Shown here one piece after another: positions 42,515 to 52,157 of a stretch of DNA of 64,000 bases. The first letter of the stretch is position 1; each line of letters opens with the position of its first letter. Source of the DNA: Sphingosinithalassobacter tenebrarum (GTDB lineage: Bacteria > Pseudomonadota > Alphaproteobacteria > Sphingomonadales > Sphingomonadaceae); the NCBI RefSeq assembly GCF_011057975.1, contig NZ_CP049109.1:1271001-1335000 (forward strand). Direction: 5' to 3'. The notes beneath the pieces were generated by a model. It saw only the letters and a list, made by a program, of their open reading frames with translations. It did not search any database and had not been told where the DNA came from. Position numbers and translations under genes: made by a program.

Positions 42515-43420
42515 TCAGGGCTTGGCGCCCAGCACTTCGGCCAGCAGCCTGAAATCGCGTTCGCGCGGGGATGCCTTGCGCCAGACCAGCGCGATCTGGC
42601 GCGCGGCGTTTTCGGCGTGGAGCGGGCGCGCGGTGACATGGGTATTATCGAGGATCCCCGCCGTGACCGCCATTTCTGGAAGCATCGTCACGCCGAGGCC
42701 GTTCTCCACCATCTGCACCATCGTGTAGAGCGACGTGCCAAGCATCGTCGATTCCGCGCGCAGTTCGGGGCGGTTGCATGCGGCGAGTGCATGGTCCTTT
42801 AGGCAATGCCCGTCTTCGAGCAGCAGCAGCCGGCCTTCGTCGATCGCCTCGGGTTCGACGGCATCGGGCATCGGCGGTTCGAGCTCGCCCTCGGGAAAGG
42901 CGACGAACAGCCGGTCGTCGAACAGGATCTCGGTTTCGACATCGCCGCAGGCATAGGGAAGCGCGAGCAGCACGCAGTCGCTGCGGCCATGATGCAGGCT
43001 TTCGCAGGCATGCGCGCTGGTTTCTTCGCGCAGAAACAGCTTTAGATCGGGATAGTCCTTGCGCAGCCGCGGCAGGATGCGCGGCAGCAGGAAGGGCGCG
43101 ATGGTGGGGATGACGCTCATCCGCATCTCGCCCGACAGCGGCCGTCCGGCGGAGCGGGCGATGTCGCCCAGTTCATCGGCTTCGCGCAGCACGCGGCGCG
43201 CCTTGTCGACGATCTTCTCGCCCAGAGGCGTGAAGCGGACGACGCGGCGGGTGCGCTCGACCAGCGTGACACCGATCAGCGTTTCCAGCTCACGGATACC
43301 GGCCGACAGCGTCGATTGCGTGACGAAACAGGCCTCGGCGGCGCGGCCGAAATGGCCCGCGTCGCGCAGCGCCACCAGATATTGGAGCTGCTTGAGCGTC
43401 GGCAGATAGGTGGTTGCCAC
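42515..43420 (-). CDS. oxyR: hydrogen peroxide-sensing LysR regulator OxyR
   Basis: A 301-residue LysR-type activator. The winged HTH is at the N-terminus (LKQLQYLVALRDAGHFGRAA; VTQSTLSAGIRELETLIGV). The redox switch cysteines are in EDGHCLKDHALAAC, matching the spacing of E. coli Cys199 and Cys208. Peroxide oxidises these to a disulfide and activates ahpCF and other genes. It lies just downstream of ahpC-ahpF on the same strand, separated by a terminator. Confidence 0.93.
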   Translation of the reverse strand: MATTYLPTLKQLQYLVALRDAGHFGRAAEACFVTQSTLSAGIRELETLIGVTLVERTRRVVRFTPLGEKIVDKARRVLREADELGDIARSAGRPLSGEMRMSVIPTIAPFLLPRILPRLRKDYPDLKLFLREETSAHACESLHHGRSDCVLLALPYACGDVETEILFDDRLFVAFPEGELEPPMPDAVEPEAIDEGRLLLLEDGHCLKDHALAACNRPELRAESTMLGTSLYTMVQMVENGLGVTMLPEMAVTAGILDNTHVTARPLHAENAARQIALVWRKASPRERDFRLLAEVLGAKP

Positions 43421-43503
43421 TAATCGTCCCCATCGATTGATGGGTCTGATATAAGTGGCGGCGTCACTTTATGCCAGATCGCTCAAGCGATCAGACGAAA
43501 AGA

Positions 43504-43536
43504 CCCGGAGCAGCGAGGGGGAGGCGCTGCTCCGGG
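43504..43536 (-). terminator. terminator after ahpF
   Basis: On the minus strand CCCGGAGCAGCG and CGCTGCTCCGGG form a 12-base stem followed by TCTTTTCG. It closes the ahpC-ahpF transcript upstream of oxyR. Confidence 0.8.
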
Positions 43537-43565
43537 CCAGTTCGGCAAATGCGGCCAATGGGAGC

Positions 43566-45146
43566 TCAGGCCGCTTCGCTGACCTCTGCCGTAGGAAGGC
43601 GGATCAGATAGTCGAACGCCGAAAGTCCGGCGGTCGATCCCGCGCCCATCGCGATCACGATCTGCTTGTACGGCACGATGGTGCAATCGCCTGCCGCGAA
43701 GATGCCCGGCTGGCTGGTTTCGCCGCGCGCATCGATTTCGATTTCGCCGCGCGGAGAAAGCGCGACGCTTTCCTTGAGCCATTCGGTATTCGGGACGAGG
43801 CCGATCTGGACGAAGATGCCTTCCAGATCGACGTCATGCTCGGTGTCGTGGTTGCGGTCCTTGTAGGTCAGGCCCGTCACCTTGTCGCCGTCGCCGCGCA
43901 CCTTCGTGGTCAGCGCCGAGGTGATGATCTTGACGTTGGGCAGGCTGGCGAGCTTGCGCTGGAGCACCGCGTCGGCGCGCAGGTCGCTGTCGAATTCGAT
44001 TAGCGTGACGTGCGCGACGATGCCGGCCAGATCGATCGCCGCCTCGACGCCCGAATTGCCGCCGCCGATCACCGCGACACGCTTGCCCTTGAACAACGGA
44101 CCGTCGCAGTGCGGGCAATAGGCCACGCCCTTGTTGCGATATTCGTCCTCGCCGGGCACGCCCATCTGGCGCCAGCGCGCGCCGGTCGAAAGGATGATCG
44201 TGCGCGCCTTGAGCGAAGCACCGTTGGCGAGCTTCACTTCGTGCAGGCCGCCTTCCTCCGCCGCCGGGATCAGCTTTTCCGCCTTTTGCAGGTTCATGAT
44301 GTCGACGTCGTTTTCCTTGACGTGCTCCTCGAGCTGTGCAGCGAGCTTGGGTCCTTCGGTGTACGGAACCGAGATGAAGTTCTCGATTCCCATCGTGTCG
44401 AGCACCTGACCGCCGAACCGCTCGGCAGCGACGCCGACGCGGAGCCCCTTGCGCGCGGTGTAGACGGCCGAGGCCGCACCGGCGGGGCCGCCACCGACGA
44501 TCAGCACGTCGAAGGGGTCCTTCTTGGCGATTTTCTCGGCCGCCTTGGCTTCGGCGCCGGTATCGATCTTGGCGACGATCTGTTCGAGGTCCATGCGCCC
44601 GCTGGCGAACTGCTCGCCGTTGAGGAAGACGGTCGGCACCGCCATCACCTTGCGACCGTCGACTTCGTCCTTGAACAGCGCGCCGTCGATCGCGGTGTGC
44701 TTGATGTTCGGATTGAGCACGCTCATCAGATTAAGCGCCTGCACCACGTCCGGGCAGTTCTGGCACGAGAGCGAGAAATAGGTCTCGAATTCGTAATCGC
44801 CCTCGATGTCCTTGATCTGCTCGATCAGGTCCTGCGCGGTCTTGGAGGGATGCCCACCGACCTGCAGCAGCGCGAGAACGAGCGACGTGAATTCGTGACC
44901 CATCGGAATGCCCGCGAAGCGCACGCCGATATCGGTGCCCTTGCGGCGGATCATGAAGCTGGGCCTGCGCTTGTCGTCGTCGGCGCGGACGACGTCGATC
45001 AGATCGGACAGCGCGGCGATTTCATCAAGCAGCTCCCCAAGCTCGCGCGACTTGGCGTCGTCGCCCAGGCTGGCGACGAGCTCGATCGGCTGCTTGATGT
45101 TGGCCAGATAGCCCTTAAGCTGCTGCGTCATATTGGCGTCAAGCAT
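43566..45146 (-). CDS. ahpF: alkyl hydroperoxide reductase subunit F
   Basis: A 526-residue FAD/NADH-dependent disulfide reductase that recharges AhpC. The N-terminal tandem thioredoxin-like domain has SCQNCPD (like CHNC); the FAD-binding motif is [20 protein letters not shown]; the redox centre is [10 protein letters not shown]; the NADH motif is [15 protein letters not shown] chose the ATG at 45146 ([12 protein letters not shown]), with AGGATTT just upstream, over a longer frame. Confidence 0.94.
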   Translation of the reverse strand: MLDANMTQQLKGYLANIKQPIELVASLGDDAKSRELGELLDEIAALSDLIDVVRADDDKRRPSFMIRRKGTDIGVRFAGIPMGHEFTSLVLALLQVGGHPSKTAQDLIEQIKDIEGDYEFETYFSLSCQNCPDVVQALNLMSVLNPNIKHTAIDGALFKDEVDGRKVMAVPTVFLNGEQFASGRMDLEQIVAKIDTGAEAKAAEKIAKKDPFDVLIVGGGPAGAASAVYTARKGLRVGVAAERFGGQVLDTMGIENFISVPYTEGPKLAAQLEEHVKENDVDIMNLQKAEKLIPAAEEGGLHEVKLANGASLKARTIILSTGARWRQMGVPGEDEYRNKGVAYCPHCDGPLFKGKRVAVIGGGNSGVEAAIDLAGIVAHVTLIEFDSDLRADAVLQRKLASLPNVKIITSALTTKVRGDGDKVTGLTYKDRNHDTEHDVDLEGIFVQIGLVPNTEWLKESVALSPRGEIEIDARGETSQPGIFAAGDCTIVPYKQIVIAMGAGSTAGLSAFDYLIRLPTAEVSEAA

Positions 45147-45175
45147 GAGGAAATCCTTGTAATTCAGATACAATA

Positions 45176-45207
45176 CGGCCCGGGGCGACGGGTGCCGCCC
45201 CGGGCCG
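45176..45207. promoter_or_regulatory. intercistronic hairpin between ahpC and ahpF
   Basis: CGGCCCGGGGCG and CGCCCCGGGCCG form a 12-base perfect stem with an 8-base loop. There is no strong T run, so it may act as a partial terminator or RNA-stability element that keeps AhpF lower than AhpC. Confidence 0.55.
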
Positions 45208-45231
45208 CATCAAGACCCAAAGGGCGTTGGT

Positions 45232-45795
45232 TTAGATCTTGCCGACGAGGTCGAGCGAAGGCGCGAGCGTCTTCTCGCCTTCTTCCCACTTCGCCGGGCA
45301 GACTTCACCCGGATGGCTGACCCAGTACTGAAGCGCCTTGATCTTGCGCAGAAGCTCGGCGGCGTTGCGGCCGACGCCTTCGGGCGTCACTTCGACGAGC
45401 TGGATCACACCTTCGGGATCGACGACGAACGTGCCGCGATCGGCCAGGCCGACGCCTTCACGCAGGTTGTCGAAATTGTTCGAAATGGTGTGGTTCTGGT
45501 CGCCCAGCATGTAATAGTTGATCTTGCCGATCGCTTCCGACGTGTCGTGCCATGCCTTGTGGCAGAAATGCGTATCGGTCGATACCGAATAGACTTCGAC
45601 GCCCATTTCCTGAAGCTTGGGATAGATGTCGGCGAGGTCTTCGAGCTCGGTCGGGCAGACGAAGGTGAAGTCCGCCGGGTAGAAGAAGAACACGGCCCAC
45701 TTACCGGTCACGTCGGTGTCGCTGACTTCCACGAACTTGCCTTCCTTGTAGGCCTGCGTCGTGAAGGGTTTCAGCTTGTCTCCGATCTTCGCCAT
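45232..45795 (-). CDS. ahpC: alkyl hydroperoxide reductase subunit C (peroxiredoxin)
   Basis: A 187-residue typical 2-Cys peroxiredoxin. The peroxidatic Cys is in [15 protein letters not shown] (about residue 47) and the resolving Cys in [13 protein letters not shown] (about 166). It reduces H2O2 and organic peroxides with AhpF. Upstream (45796-45950) there is AT-rich sequence with ATAG/CTAT-like elements that might bind OxyR, but no clean box can be declared. Confidence 0.95.
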   Translation of the reverse strand: MAKIGDKLKPFTTQAYKEGKFVEVSDTDVTGKWAVFFFYPADFTFVCPTELEDLADIYPKLQEMGVEVYSVSTDTHFCHKAWHDTSEAIGKINYYMLGDQNHTISNNFDNLREGVGLADRGTFVVDPEGVIQLVEVTPEGVGRNAAELLRKIKALQYWVSHPGEVCPAKWEEGEKTLAPSLDLVGKI

Positions 45796-45952
45796 TTATC
45801 GATTCTCCAAAAATTCCGTGTTGCGGCGTCCCGTATATGGGGCGCCCGAAGCGGAGTGAAATTGGAAGCTTTGGTCGATGTGATCGAATTTATCGCTGAA
45901 ACAACGATAGATGATCGATGTTGGCGATTTTATAGCAAAGCTTCCGGCGTGG

Positions 45953-46534
45953 CTATTGTTGGCGCCAGAGGCGGTCGACCGTCTGGCGCTCGTTGATCAC
46001 GCCGCCCAGGCCCCAGCCGGCGAACATCACCTCGCCGAAACCCGTACACACCACCGTCACCGCCAGGTTGCTGCTGCCGTTGTAGAGTGTCACCGAATCG
46101 CCGGTCGAATGTATCACGCTGTAAGCGCGGCTGGCATTTGCGACGCCGCGCGCGCGGCGCATGCAATCCGCCTGACCGTAATGGGCGTGCGTGTCGTAGT
46201 TGATGCTCGGCGCCTGCGGAGGATTGCCGCGGATGCGCACGCCCAGGCCGACGACGCCGGGCGCGTTGGCGCAATACATCAGGAATTTGCCTTTGCCCTG
46301 CGTCGTGGCGGTCGAATACCAGCGTGCATTGGTCGTGCGCGCCGTTTCGACCGCGCCGCCGTCGACATATTGCCGGTGTGTGGTGTCGAGGCATGCGCTT
46401 ACGCTGGAGGCACCCTGCGGATAGCGATCATAGCTGCGCACAAACTCGACCTCGAGCCCGCTTTGTGCGTGCGCCGAAACCGGCGCGAAGGTGGCAAGCG
46501 CGGCGGCGGCAATCGAACCGGCTAGTGTCTTCAT
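45953..46534 (-). CDS. exported cysteine-containing protein, paralogue A
   Basis: A 193-residue secreted protein: signal peptide (KTLAGSIAAAALATFAPVSA, cleaved near AHAQ), then a domain with about four cysteines (SACLDTTHRQYVDGG; KGKFLMYCANAPGVVGLGVR; GQADCMRRARGV; VVCTGFGEVMFAGWG). It is about half identical to the next gene and shares its ending (ERQTVDRLWRQQ / ERETVEQLWRMQ), so the two arose by tandem duplication. The family is unknown to me. Confidence 0.75.
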   Translation of the reverse strand: MKTLAGSIAAAALATFAPVSAHAQSGLEVEFVRSYDRYPQGASSVSACLDTTHRQYVDGGAVETARTTNARWYSTATTQGKGKFLMYCANAPGVVGLGVRIRGNPPQAPSINYDTHAHYGQADCMRRARGVANASRAYSVIHSTGDSVTLYNGSSNLAVTVVCTGFGEVMFAGWGLGGVINERQTVDRLWRQQ

Positions 46535-46660
46535 TATCCTTCCCCAACGGTATCTGCCTTCGGGGATTCCTATGCCGAGGCGAAACCAGTGGTTTGGAGA
46601 TGGATCAAACCGCTCTTCGAGGTTCGCCTATACGATGGCGTTCCTTCGCCACTTCGAGCG

Positions 46661-47242
46661 CTATTGCATGCGCCAGAGCTGTTCCACCGTTTCACGCTCA
46701 TCGATCAGCCGGCCGCGCCCCCATCCGGCGAACATCACTTCGCCAAAGCCAGTGCAGACAATGGTGACGGCGATATTGGAGCTGCGGTTGATCAGGGTGA
46801 TGGCGTTGTCATGCGCTTCCATCAGCGAGTAGATCGAACCGCTCGCGACCGATCGCGCGCGGCGCATGCAATCCGACTGTCCCGAATGGCCGCGGGTGTC
46901 GAAATTGATGTTGGGATAGCGCGTTGGATTGCCGCTGAACCGCACGCCCAGACCGATGACGCCGGGCTGGTTGGAGCAGTACATCAGGAACTTGCCTTTG
47001 CCGTAGTCGTCATCGACGCTGTACCAGCGGCCGTTATCGGTCCGGTTCACTTCGATGCCGCCGCTATTCACGAAGTTCTGATGATTGGCGTCCAGACAGG
47101 CGGACTTCGTATGGGCACTGCCGGGATAGTTCGAAAAGTCCGAGACGAATTCGATCTTGAGCGTTTCCTGTGCCTCGGCGTCGGTCGGTGCGAGCCCGGC
47201 CAGCGCGACGGTTGCCGCGACGATGAAAGCGATCGGCTTCAT
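46661..47242 (-). CDS. exported cysteine-containing protein, paralogue B
   Basis: A 193-residue partner of the preceding gene: signal peptide ending DAEAQ, SACLDANHQNFVNSGGIEVN, KGKFLMYCSNQPGVIGLGVR, GQSDCMRRARSVASG and VVCTGFGEVMFAGWGRGRLI. Conserved cysteines suggest disulfides in the periplasm. It lies 126 bases upstream of its paralogue in the same orientation. No function is known. Confidence 0.75.
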   Translation of the reverse strand: MKPIAFIVAATVALAGLAPTDAEAQETLKIEFVSDFSNYPGSAHTKSACLDANHQNFVNSGGIEVNRTDNGRWYSVDDDYGKGKFLMYCSNQPGVIGLGVRFSGNPTRYPNINFDTRGHSGQSDCMRRARSVASGSIYSLMEAHDNAITLINRSSNIAVTIVCTGFGEVMFAGWGRGRLIDERETVEQLWRMQ

Positions 47243-47320
47243 GTCCTGTCCCCCAGTTTTCTCCGGCGAGACTCAGCATCCGTACAGGGGAGTCAAGCTT
47301 TTGTGTCGGGGGCGTAAGGG

Positions 47321-48094
47321 TCATGTCAGCGCTTTCCACAGGCTGAACGCGCTGGTGAGCGTCAGCACGGCGCCAACAATGATCAGCAGGGCGCGCGCCG
47401 GAACGCGGCGGGCGAAGAACGCGCCGAACGGGGCGGCGATAATGCCGCCGATCAACAGGCCGAGCACCGGATTCAGGAAACCGGCGGAAAATCCCTCGGT
47501 GCCGATCTGGATCAGGAAGGCGGCGGAGATCGACATCGTCAGGACGAATTCCGACGTGTTGACCGTGCCGATCGTCTCGCGTGGCGGCGCGCCCTGAACC
47601 AGTAGATTGGACGTCACCACGGGGCCCCATCCGCCACCGCCCGCGGCATCGAGAAATCCGCCCGCGAGGCCGAGCGGCTCGACTATCTTCGGCTGGCGGT
47701 GCTTGGGCGGAAAACGGATCGCGCGGATCAGCAGATAGACGCCGATCAGCGCCAGATACCCCATCACGAACGGGCGGGTGACGGCCGCATCGAGCGAAGT
47801 CAGCACATAGGCGCCCAATATCCCGCCGATCACCCCGGGCATGGCGAGACGCAGGAACAGCCGCCAGTTCACATTGCGATGGAGGGCATGGCTGATGCCG
47901 GAAATGCCGGTGGTGAAACATTCGACCAGATGGACGCCCGCCGAAGCAGTGGCGGGCGGCACGCCCATGACGCTGACCAGCAAGGTGCTGGAAATCACGC
48001 CGAAGGCCATTCCGAGCGCGCCGTCGACGAGCTGGGCGGCAACACCGATGCCGATGAAGGGGAGCAACGCCGCCAGATCGAGCGATTCGAACAT
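47321..48094 (-). CDS. TauE/SafE-family sulfite/anion exporter
   Basis: A 257-residue membrane protein with seven to eight helices and the duplicated TauE fold (AAQLVDGALGMAFGVISSTL; GGFLDAAGGGGWGPVVTSNL). The divergent cysE-like gene suggests a link with sulfur assimilation (export of sulfite or a related anion). The shared upstream region carries TATCCTATAGGAATACTAGG, which may be a regulator site. Confidence 0.85.
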   Translation of the reverse strand: MFESLDLAALLPFIGIGVAAQLVDGALGMAFGVISSTLLVSVMGVPPATASAGVHLVECFTTGISGISHALHRNVNWRLFLRLAMPGVIGGILGAYVLTSLDAAVTRPFVMGYLALIGVYLLIRAIRFPPKHRQPKIVEPLGLAGGFLDAAGGGGWGPVVTSNLLVQGAPPRETIGTVNTSEFVLTMSISAAFLIQIGTEGFSAGFLNPVLGLLIGGIIAAPFGAFFARRVPARALLIIVGAVLTLTSAFSLWKALT

Positions 48095-48097
48095 ATA

Positions 48098-48128
48098 ATC
48101 ACCTAATATCCTATAGGAATACTAGGGT
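48098..48128. promoter_or_regulatory. putative operator between tauE-like and cysE-like genes
   Basis: ACCTAATATCCTATAGGAATACTAGGGTATG contains TCCTATAGGA, a perfect 10-base palindrome, plus a CTAGGG repeat, next to the start of the exporter gene. Rrf2-type cysteine regulators bind such short symmetric AT-containing sites; assignment is speculative. Confidence 0.3.
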
Positions 48129-48250
48129 ATGCATGAACGTGGAATTTGCTCAAGAGCGATTTCGCATGTTCCACGGTGGCGTGGTGCCGCTTCTGGCATT
48201 CTCCGGGAGGAATGCTTAAATGGTGCTGCGGACCTTGAAGGGGCTTGCCC

Positions 48251-48946
48251 ATGTTTTTGCGGCTGAAAGCATATCTGGATTCGATCAAGGCGCGCGATCC
48301 CGCGCCGCGGTCGCGCATGGAAATCCTGCTCTATCCCGGCGTCTGGGCACTCTTCTATCATCGCGTGGCGCATCGATTCTACCGGCGCGGCTGGTATTTT
48401 GCGGCGCGCGCGGTCAATCACTGGTCGCGCTGGCTGACTGCGATAGACATCCATCCCGGTGCGAAGATCGGGCGGCATTTCTTCATCGATCACGGCTTCA
48501 CGGTGATCGGCGAGACCGCCGAGATCGGCGATGACGTCACCATCTATCAGAACGTCACGCTTGGCGGGACGAGCCCCGACAACGGCGTGGCGGGCAAGCG
48601 TCACCCGACCGTTCAGGACGGCGCGATCATCGGTTCCGGTGCGCAGGTACTCGGCCCCATCACGCTCGGCCCGCGCTCCCGCGTCGGCGCCAATGCAGTG
48701 GTGACGAAGGACGTTGCCGAAGGCGCAGTCGTCGTCGGCATCCCCGCGCGCCCGACATTGGTCGAGGCGGAGACCTGGCAAAAGGAATTCGTCCCCTACG
48801 GCACGCCGTGCAGCGAGATGTTCGATCCCGCGACGCAGAAACTGGAGATCATGCGTTGCGAGGTCGAGACGCTGCGCAAGCGGCTCGACGCATTGATGGC
48901 GGAGCGCGAAGGCCAGAGCGAAGAAGGACATCGCGACCGGGCCTGA
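48251..48946 (+). CDS. cysE: serine O-acetyltransferase
   Basis: A 231-residue short (EpsC-type) enzyme making O-acetylserine for cysteine synthesis. The left-handed beta-helix hexapeptide repeats run from IDIHPGAKIGRHFFIDHG through GETAEIGDDVTIYQNVTLGG to GPITLGPRSRVGANAVV, with the catalytic His/Asp in IDHG. AAGGGG precedes the ATG at 48251. The C-terminus is a charged helix. It overlaps the DUF2794 gene by one base. Confidence 0.9.
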   Translation: MFLRLKAYLDSIKARDPAPRSRMEILLYPGVWALFYHRVAHRFYRRGWYFAARAVNHWSRWLTAIDIHPGAKIGRHFFIDHGFTVIGETAEIGDDVTIYQNVTLGGTSPDNGVAGKRHPTVQDGAIIGSGAQVLGPITLGPRSRVGANAVVTKDVAEGAVVVGIPARPTLVEAETWQKEFVPYGTPCSEMFDPATQKLEIMRCEVETLRKRLDALMAEREGQSEEGHRDRA

Positions 48947-49284
48947 TGGGGAGCGTTACCTCACTTCCGATTTCCAGTCCCGGTCAGGTCGGTTTCGATC
49001 GTATCGAGCTTGCGCGGATTCTCGATCTCTATGGTCGCATGGTCGCCGCCGGACACTGGCGCGACTATGCGATTTATTGCGGCAAGGACGCGGCGATCTT
49101 CTCCGCCTTCCGCCGTACTGCCGAGCGCCCCGAATTCCGTATCGAGAAGCATCCGGCGCTGCGCAATCGGCAGGGCATGTGGGCGCTGGTCAACGAGAGT
49201 GGCGTGATCGTCAAACGCGGCTACGAACTCGGCCCGGTGCTCGCCCCTGTCGAACGGCGGTTGATGAAGCTGGTCGGCGATTAG
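48946..49284 (+). CDS. DUF2794 family protein
   Basis: A 112-residue protein with the domain RIELARILDLYGRMVAAGHW followed by RDYAIYCGKDAAIFSAFRRT and YELGPVLAPVERRL. DUF2794 is widespread in alphaproteobacteria with no known function. Its start overlaps the cysE stop (TGATG), so it is cotranscribed. Confidence 0.85.
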   Translation: MGSVTSLPISSPGQVGFDRIELARILDLYGRMVAAGHWRDYAIYCGKDAAIFSAFRRTAERPEFRIEKHPALRNRQGMWALVNESGVIVKRGYELGPVLAPVERRLMKLVGD

Positions 49285-49931
49285 GCTGGGTCGTCGGCTT
49301 CGGGCAGGCGCACTGCGAAGACCGTCAGCCAGAGCCCGAACACCAGCTCGCCGAGCAACGGCAGAAAGGCGACGGGACGCGGGATCGCATCCGAAAACTC
49401 GGGAAAGACGATGCCACCGCCGTGATTGACCAGATGCACCGCGCCGCCAAGCATCATCAATGCGCCGACAGGCAACGGTACGCGCCGTGAGCGCCAGTAG
49501 AGCCAGCCGATCAGCATGCAATAGACGCCGAAGAAGATCAGGCTCACCCAGAATCGCGCGCCGTGAAAGCGCAGCGCCAGTGCCGCGAAATCAGCTGGAG
49601 CGATGCTGGCGATCAGATCGGTCGGAAGCAGCAGCGGGATCTCGCCTGCCGCGAGGACGGCGATGCCGATCAGGCTGAAACCGGCGGCGACGGCGGACAA
49701 ATGCGGCCGGGCTTCGCGCAGGATCATGTAGAGGAGCGCCGTCACGACGATATAGGCGCTGAGCATCACCATATCGGCCAGGATGGCGGTGCGGAGCAGC
49801 AGAGCATCGTCCGATGCGCGCGCGAACATCTGTCCATATACGCCCGCGACGATCGTCAGCAGGTAGAACAGGCCGGCGGCCCGCGCCGGGAAGCGCAGGC
49901 CGCCGGGACTGGTCTGGGACGATGCCGTCAT
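49281..49931 (-). CDS. DUF4386 membrane protein
   Basis: A 216-residue protein with six predicted helices. RFPARAAGLFYLLTIVAGVY at the N-terminus and a GFSLIGIAVLAAGEIPLLLP segment fit DUF4386. It overlaps the DUF2794 gene end and the upstream membrane gene. The function is unknown. Confidence 0.75.
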   Translation of the reverse strand: MTASSQTSPGGLRFPARAAGLFYLLTIVAGVYGQMFARASDDALLLRTAILADMVMLSAYIVVTALLYMILREARPHLSAVAAGFSLIGIAVLAAGEIPLLLPTDLIASIAPADFAALALRFHGARFWVSLIFFGVYCMLIGWLYWRSRRVPLPVGALMMLGGAVHLVNHGGGIVFPEFSDAIPRPVAFLPLLGELVFGLWLTVFAVRLPEADDPA

Positions 49932-51043
49932 GCCAGCGCGGGCTGCTGAACCGGGGGCAGGCGGGTTTCGAGCCCGCCGAGCAGCCCCACCACGCCGCGC
50001 CGCATCGGTTGCCAGAAGGCCGACAGGGTGAGCAGAGCCGATCCGATCACCAGCGCCGTCAGCGCCGCGCTCAGCTCGACTGCGCCGGTCTGCGCGAAGA
50101 TCGCGTAAAGCGCATAGAGCACATAGACGAGCGAGGAGACGAGCAGCGCGCGGCGATCCACCGCCAGCGCCACACTGGCGAACCCGACGTACAGAATGAT
50201 CACGACTGCAGCCATCGCGATCGGAATATCGCCGTCGAAGACGCCAATCAGATGGAAGACCGGATGCGCGATCAGCGGCGCGGCGAGCAGATGCAGCCAG
50301 AAGGCGACGTCCGACCGGCGCGTGCGGCGCTCGAGATCGCTCATGTCCCAGCGCATCGCGAAGGCGAAGACGATCAGCCCGGCGACCAGCGCCATCCAGT
50401 AGAGCCAGTTTTCCGCCCCCGGAACCACCGCGACGATGATGCCGATGGCGATGCCGACCAGCGCCATCGCACCCGCCGCGACGGTGATCGGCACCATGAA
50501 CCGACGCCAGTGGACGTAGGTGGCGATTGCCGTCGCGACGCCGATCAGCGCGAGGATAACGCCGCCCGCCTGGCGATGTGCCATTTCCCCACGCAGGCCG
50601 AAGGTCGCTTCGATCCAGGGCGCGTTGATCACGAACATGCCGGCAAAGCTGCCAAACGCGCCGCCGACGAACGCCAGCAGCAGCAATATGCTGGGCAGCG
50701 CCATGCGCCGCCGCCGGGTGAAATATTCGGCTAGCAGCCAGCTTGCGGCCGCCACCGACAGCGAGCCGCCCATCATCAGCCCTCCGATCAGGCGCGGCGA
50801 TTCATGCTGTTCGTTGAGCAGCATCTTCGCCAGATCGGCGCCGAGCCAGGCGACTGCGGCGAGCACCAGCGCCGCCGCGATCGCGACGAAAATGTCGTTG
50901 AAGCCGGTCAGCAGCTTGAAATGTTCTTCGTCGACCGCCGGCGCCTCGCGCGCCTCGGCAACATGGTTTCGGAATGCATTGGCGGCATCGGGGGAGAGCA
51001 CTCCCGCCTCCACGGCCGCCGCGAGATCGCTTTCGCTGTACAT
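49928..51043 (-). CDS. polytopic membrane protein (DUF2157-like)
   Basis: A 371-residue protein: a soluble helical N-terminus (MYSESDLAAAVEAGVLSPDA) followed by ten or more hydrophobic helices. The overall layout resembles DUF2157-type proteins. It overlaps the DUF4386 gene by four bases, forming an operon. No transport or enzyme motif is seen. Confidence 0.65.
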   Translation of the reverse strand: MYSESDLAAAVEAGVLSPDAANAFRNHVAEAREAPAVDEEHFKLLTGFNDIFVAIAAALVLAAVAWLGADLAKMLLNEQHESPRLIGGLMMGGSLSVAAASWLLAEYFTRRRRMALPSILLLLAFVGGAFGSFAGMFVINAPWIEATFGLRGEMAHRQAGGVILALIGVATAIATYVHWRRFMVPITVAAGAMALVGIAIGIIVAVVPGAENWLYWMALVAGLIVFAFAMRWDMSDLERRTRRSDVAFWLHLLAAPLIAHPVFHLIGVFDGDIPIAMAAVVIILYVGFASVALAVDRRALLVSSLVYVLYALYAIFAQTGAVELSAALTALVIGSALLTLSAFWQPMRRGVVGLLGGLETRLPPVQQPALA

Positions 51044-51144
51044 GGCTATCCTCCCTGCAATTCGAGAAGAGTAGCATTAGTGTATTGATACGGCAATACA
51101 CCCAGTTTCGCGTGATCGCAGTTAGTTGGGTAGCGAGCCGCTCC

Positions 51145-52041
51145 CTACCCTGCCAACTTCTTCATGATCGACATCGCCTGTTCCGATCCCGACTGCGGCG
51201 TCATCTCGCCCTTGCGGTCGGTGATTTCGGCCCAATGCGCGGCGACGCCTTCGGGGCTGAGCTCCTCGCCCGTGAGCGCCACGCCCTGCGTCAGCGTCAC
51301 ATAGGCGGCCTGGAACACGCCTGCGCCCGCGCCGAGAATCGCGTTGGTCGGGGCGTGTTCCGACACCAGGAACAGTGCGGCCGGTGCGACGCTTTCGGGA
51401 GTGAACAGCTTGAATGCTTCCTCGGGGAAGATGTCTTCGGTCATGCGCGTGCCCGCAGTCGGAGCAAGCGTGTTGACCTTGATATTATACTTGGCGGCTT
51501 CGAGCTGGAGCGTTTTGGTAAGCCCGGCAAGGCCGAGCTTCGCCGCGCCGTAATTGGCCTGGCCGAAATTGCCGTAGAGACCGGTCGAGGACGCGGTCAT
51601 CAGGATGCGGCCATAGGCCTGTTCGCGCATCGTCTCCCACACCGCCTTGGTGCAGTTGGCCGATCCGTTGAGATGGACGTCGACGACGAATTCGAAATCC
51701 TCGGGCGCCATGTTCGCGAAGCTCTTGTCGCGCAGCACGCCGGCATTGTTGATCAGGACATGGACACCGCCCCAGGCTTCTTTCGCCTTCGCGACCATCT
51801 CGACCATCTGGTCATATTCGGTGACGCTGCCCCCGTTCGACATGGCGGTTCCGCCGGCAGCCTTGATTTCCTCGACGACCTTGAGCGCGGCATCCGAGTG
51901 ACCGGTGCCGTCGCGCGAACCGCCCAGATCGTTGACCACCACTTTCGCGCCGCGTCGCGCGAGTTCCAGCGCATAGGCGCGGCCCAGGCCGCCGCCGGCG
52001 CCGGTAACGATGGCGATTTTGTCGTCGAAACGGATGGTCAT
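51145..52041 (-). CDS. short-chain dehydrogenase/reductase
   Basis: A 298-residue NAD(P)-dependent oxidoreductase. The cofactor motif is VTGAGGGLGRAYALELARRG, NNAG is in HVLINNAGVLRD, and the catalytic Ser and YxxxK lie in SSTGLYGNFGQANYGAAKLG. The sequence is closest in style to the dehydrogenase domain of multifunctional beta-oxidation enzymes (17-beta-HSD4/Fox2 type), so a 3-hydroxyacyl-CoA substrate is plausible. Confidence 0.85.
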   Translation of the reverse strand: MTIRFDDKIAIVTGAGGGLGRAYALELARRGAKVVVNDLGGSRDGTGHSDAALKVVEEIKAAGGTAMSNGGSVTEYDQMVEMVAKAKEAWGGVHVLINNAGVLRDKSFANMAPEDFEFVVDVHLNGSANCTKAVWETMREQAYGRILMTASSTGLYGNFGQANYGAAKLGLAGLTKTLQLEAAKYNIKVNTLAPTAGTRMTEDIFPEEAFKLFTPESVAPAALFLVSEHAPTNAILGAGAGVFQAAYVTLTQGVALTGEELSPEGVAAHWAEITDRKGEMTPQSGSEQAMSIMKKLAG

Positions 52042-52157
52042 CTGTCTGCGCTCCCGATGGATATGGGGGCGCTCCTATCGTGGATTTCGGGACTTGGGAA
52101 TTGTCGCGGCAGCGACGCTACGGCAGGGCGGGGGCGGCGAGCGCCCCCCCGGCGCCA

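Noticed and set aside
45796..45950. A clear OxyR box upstream of ahpC
   Set aside because: Several ATAG/CTAT-like pieces exist, but none has the four-part spacing convincingly.
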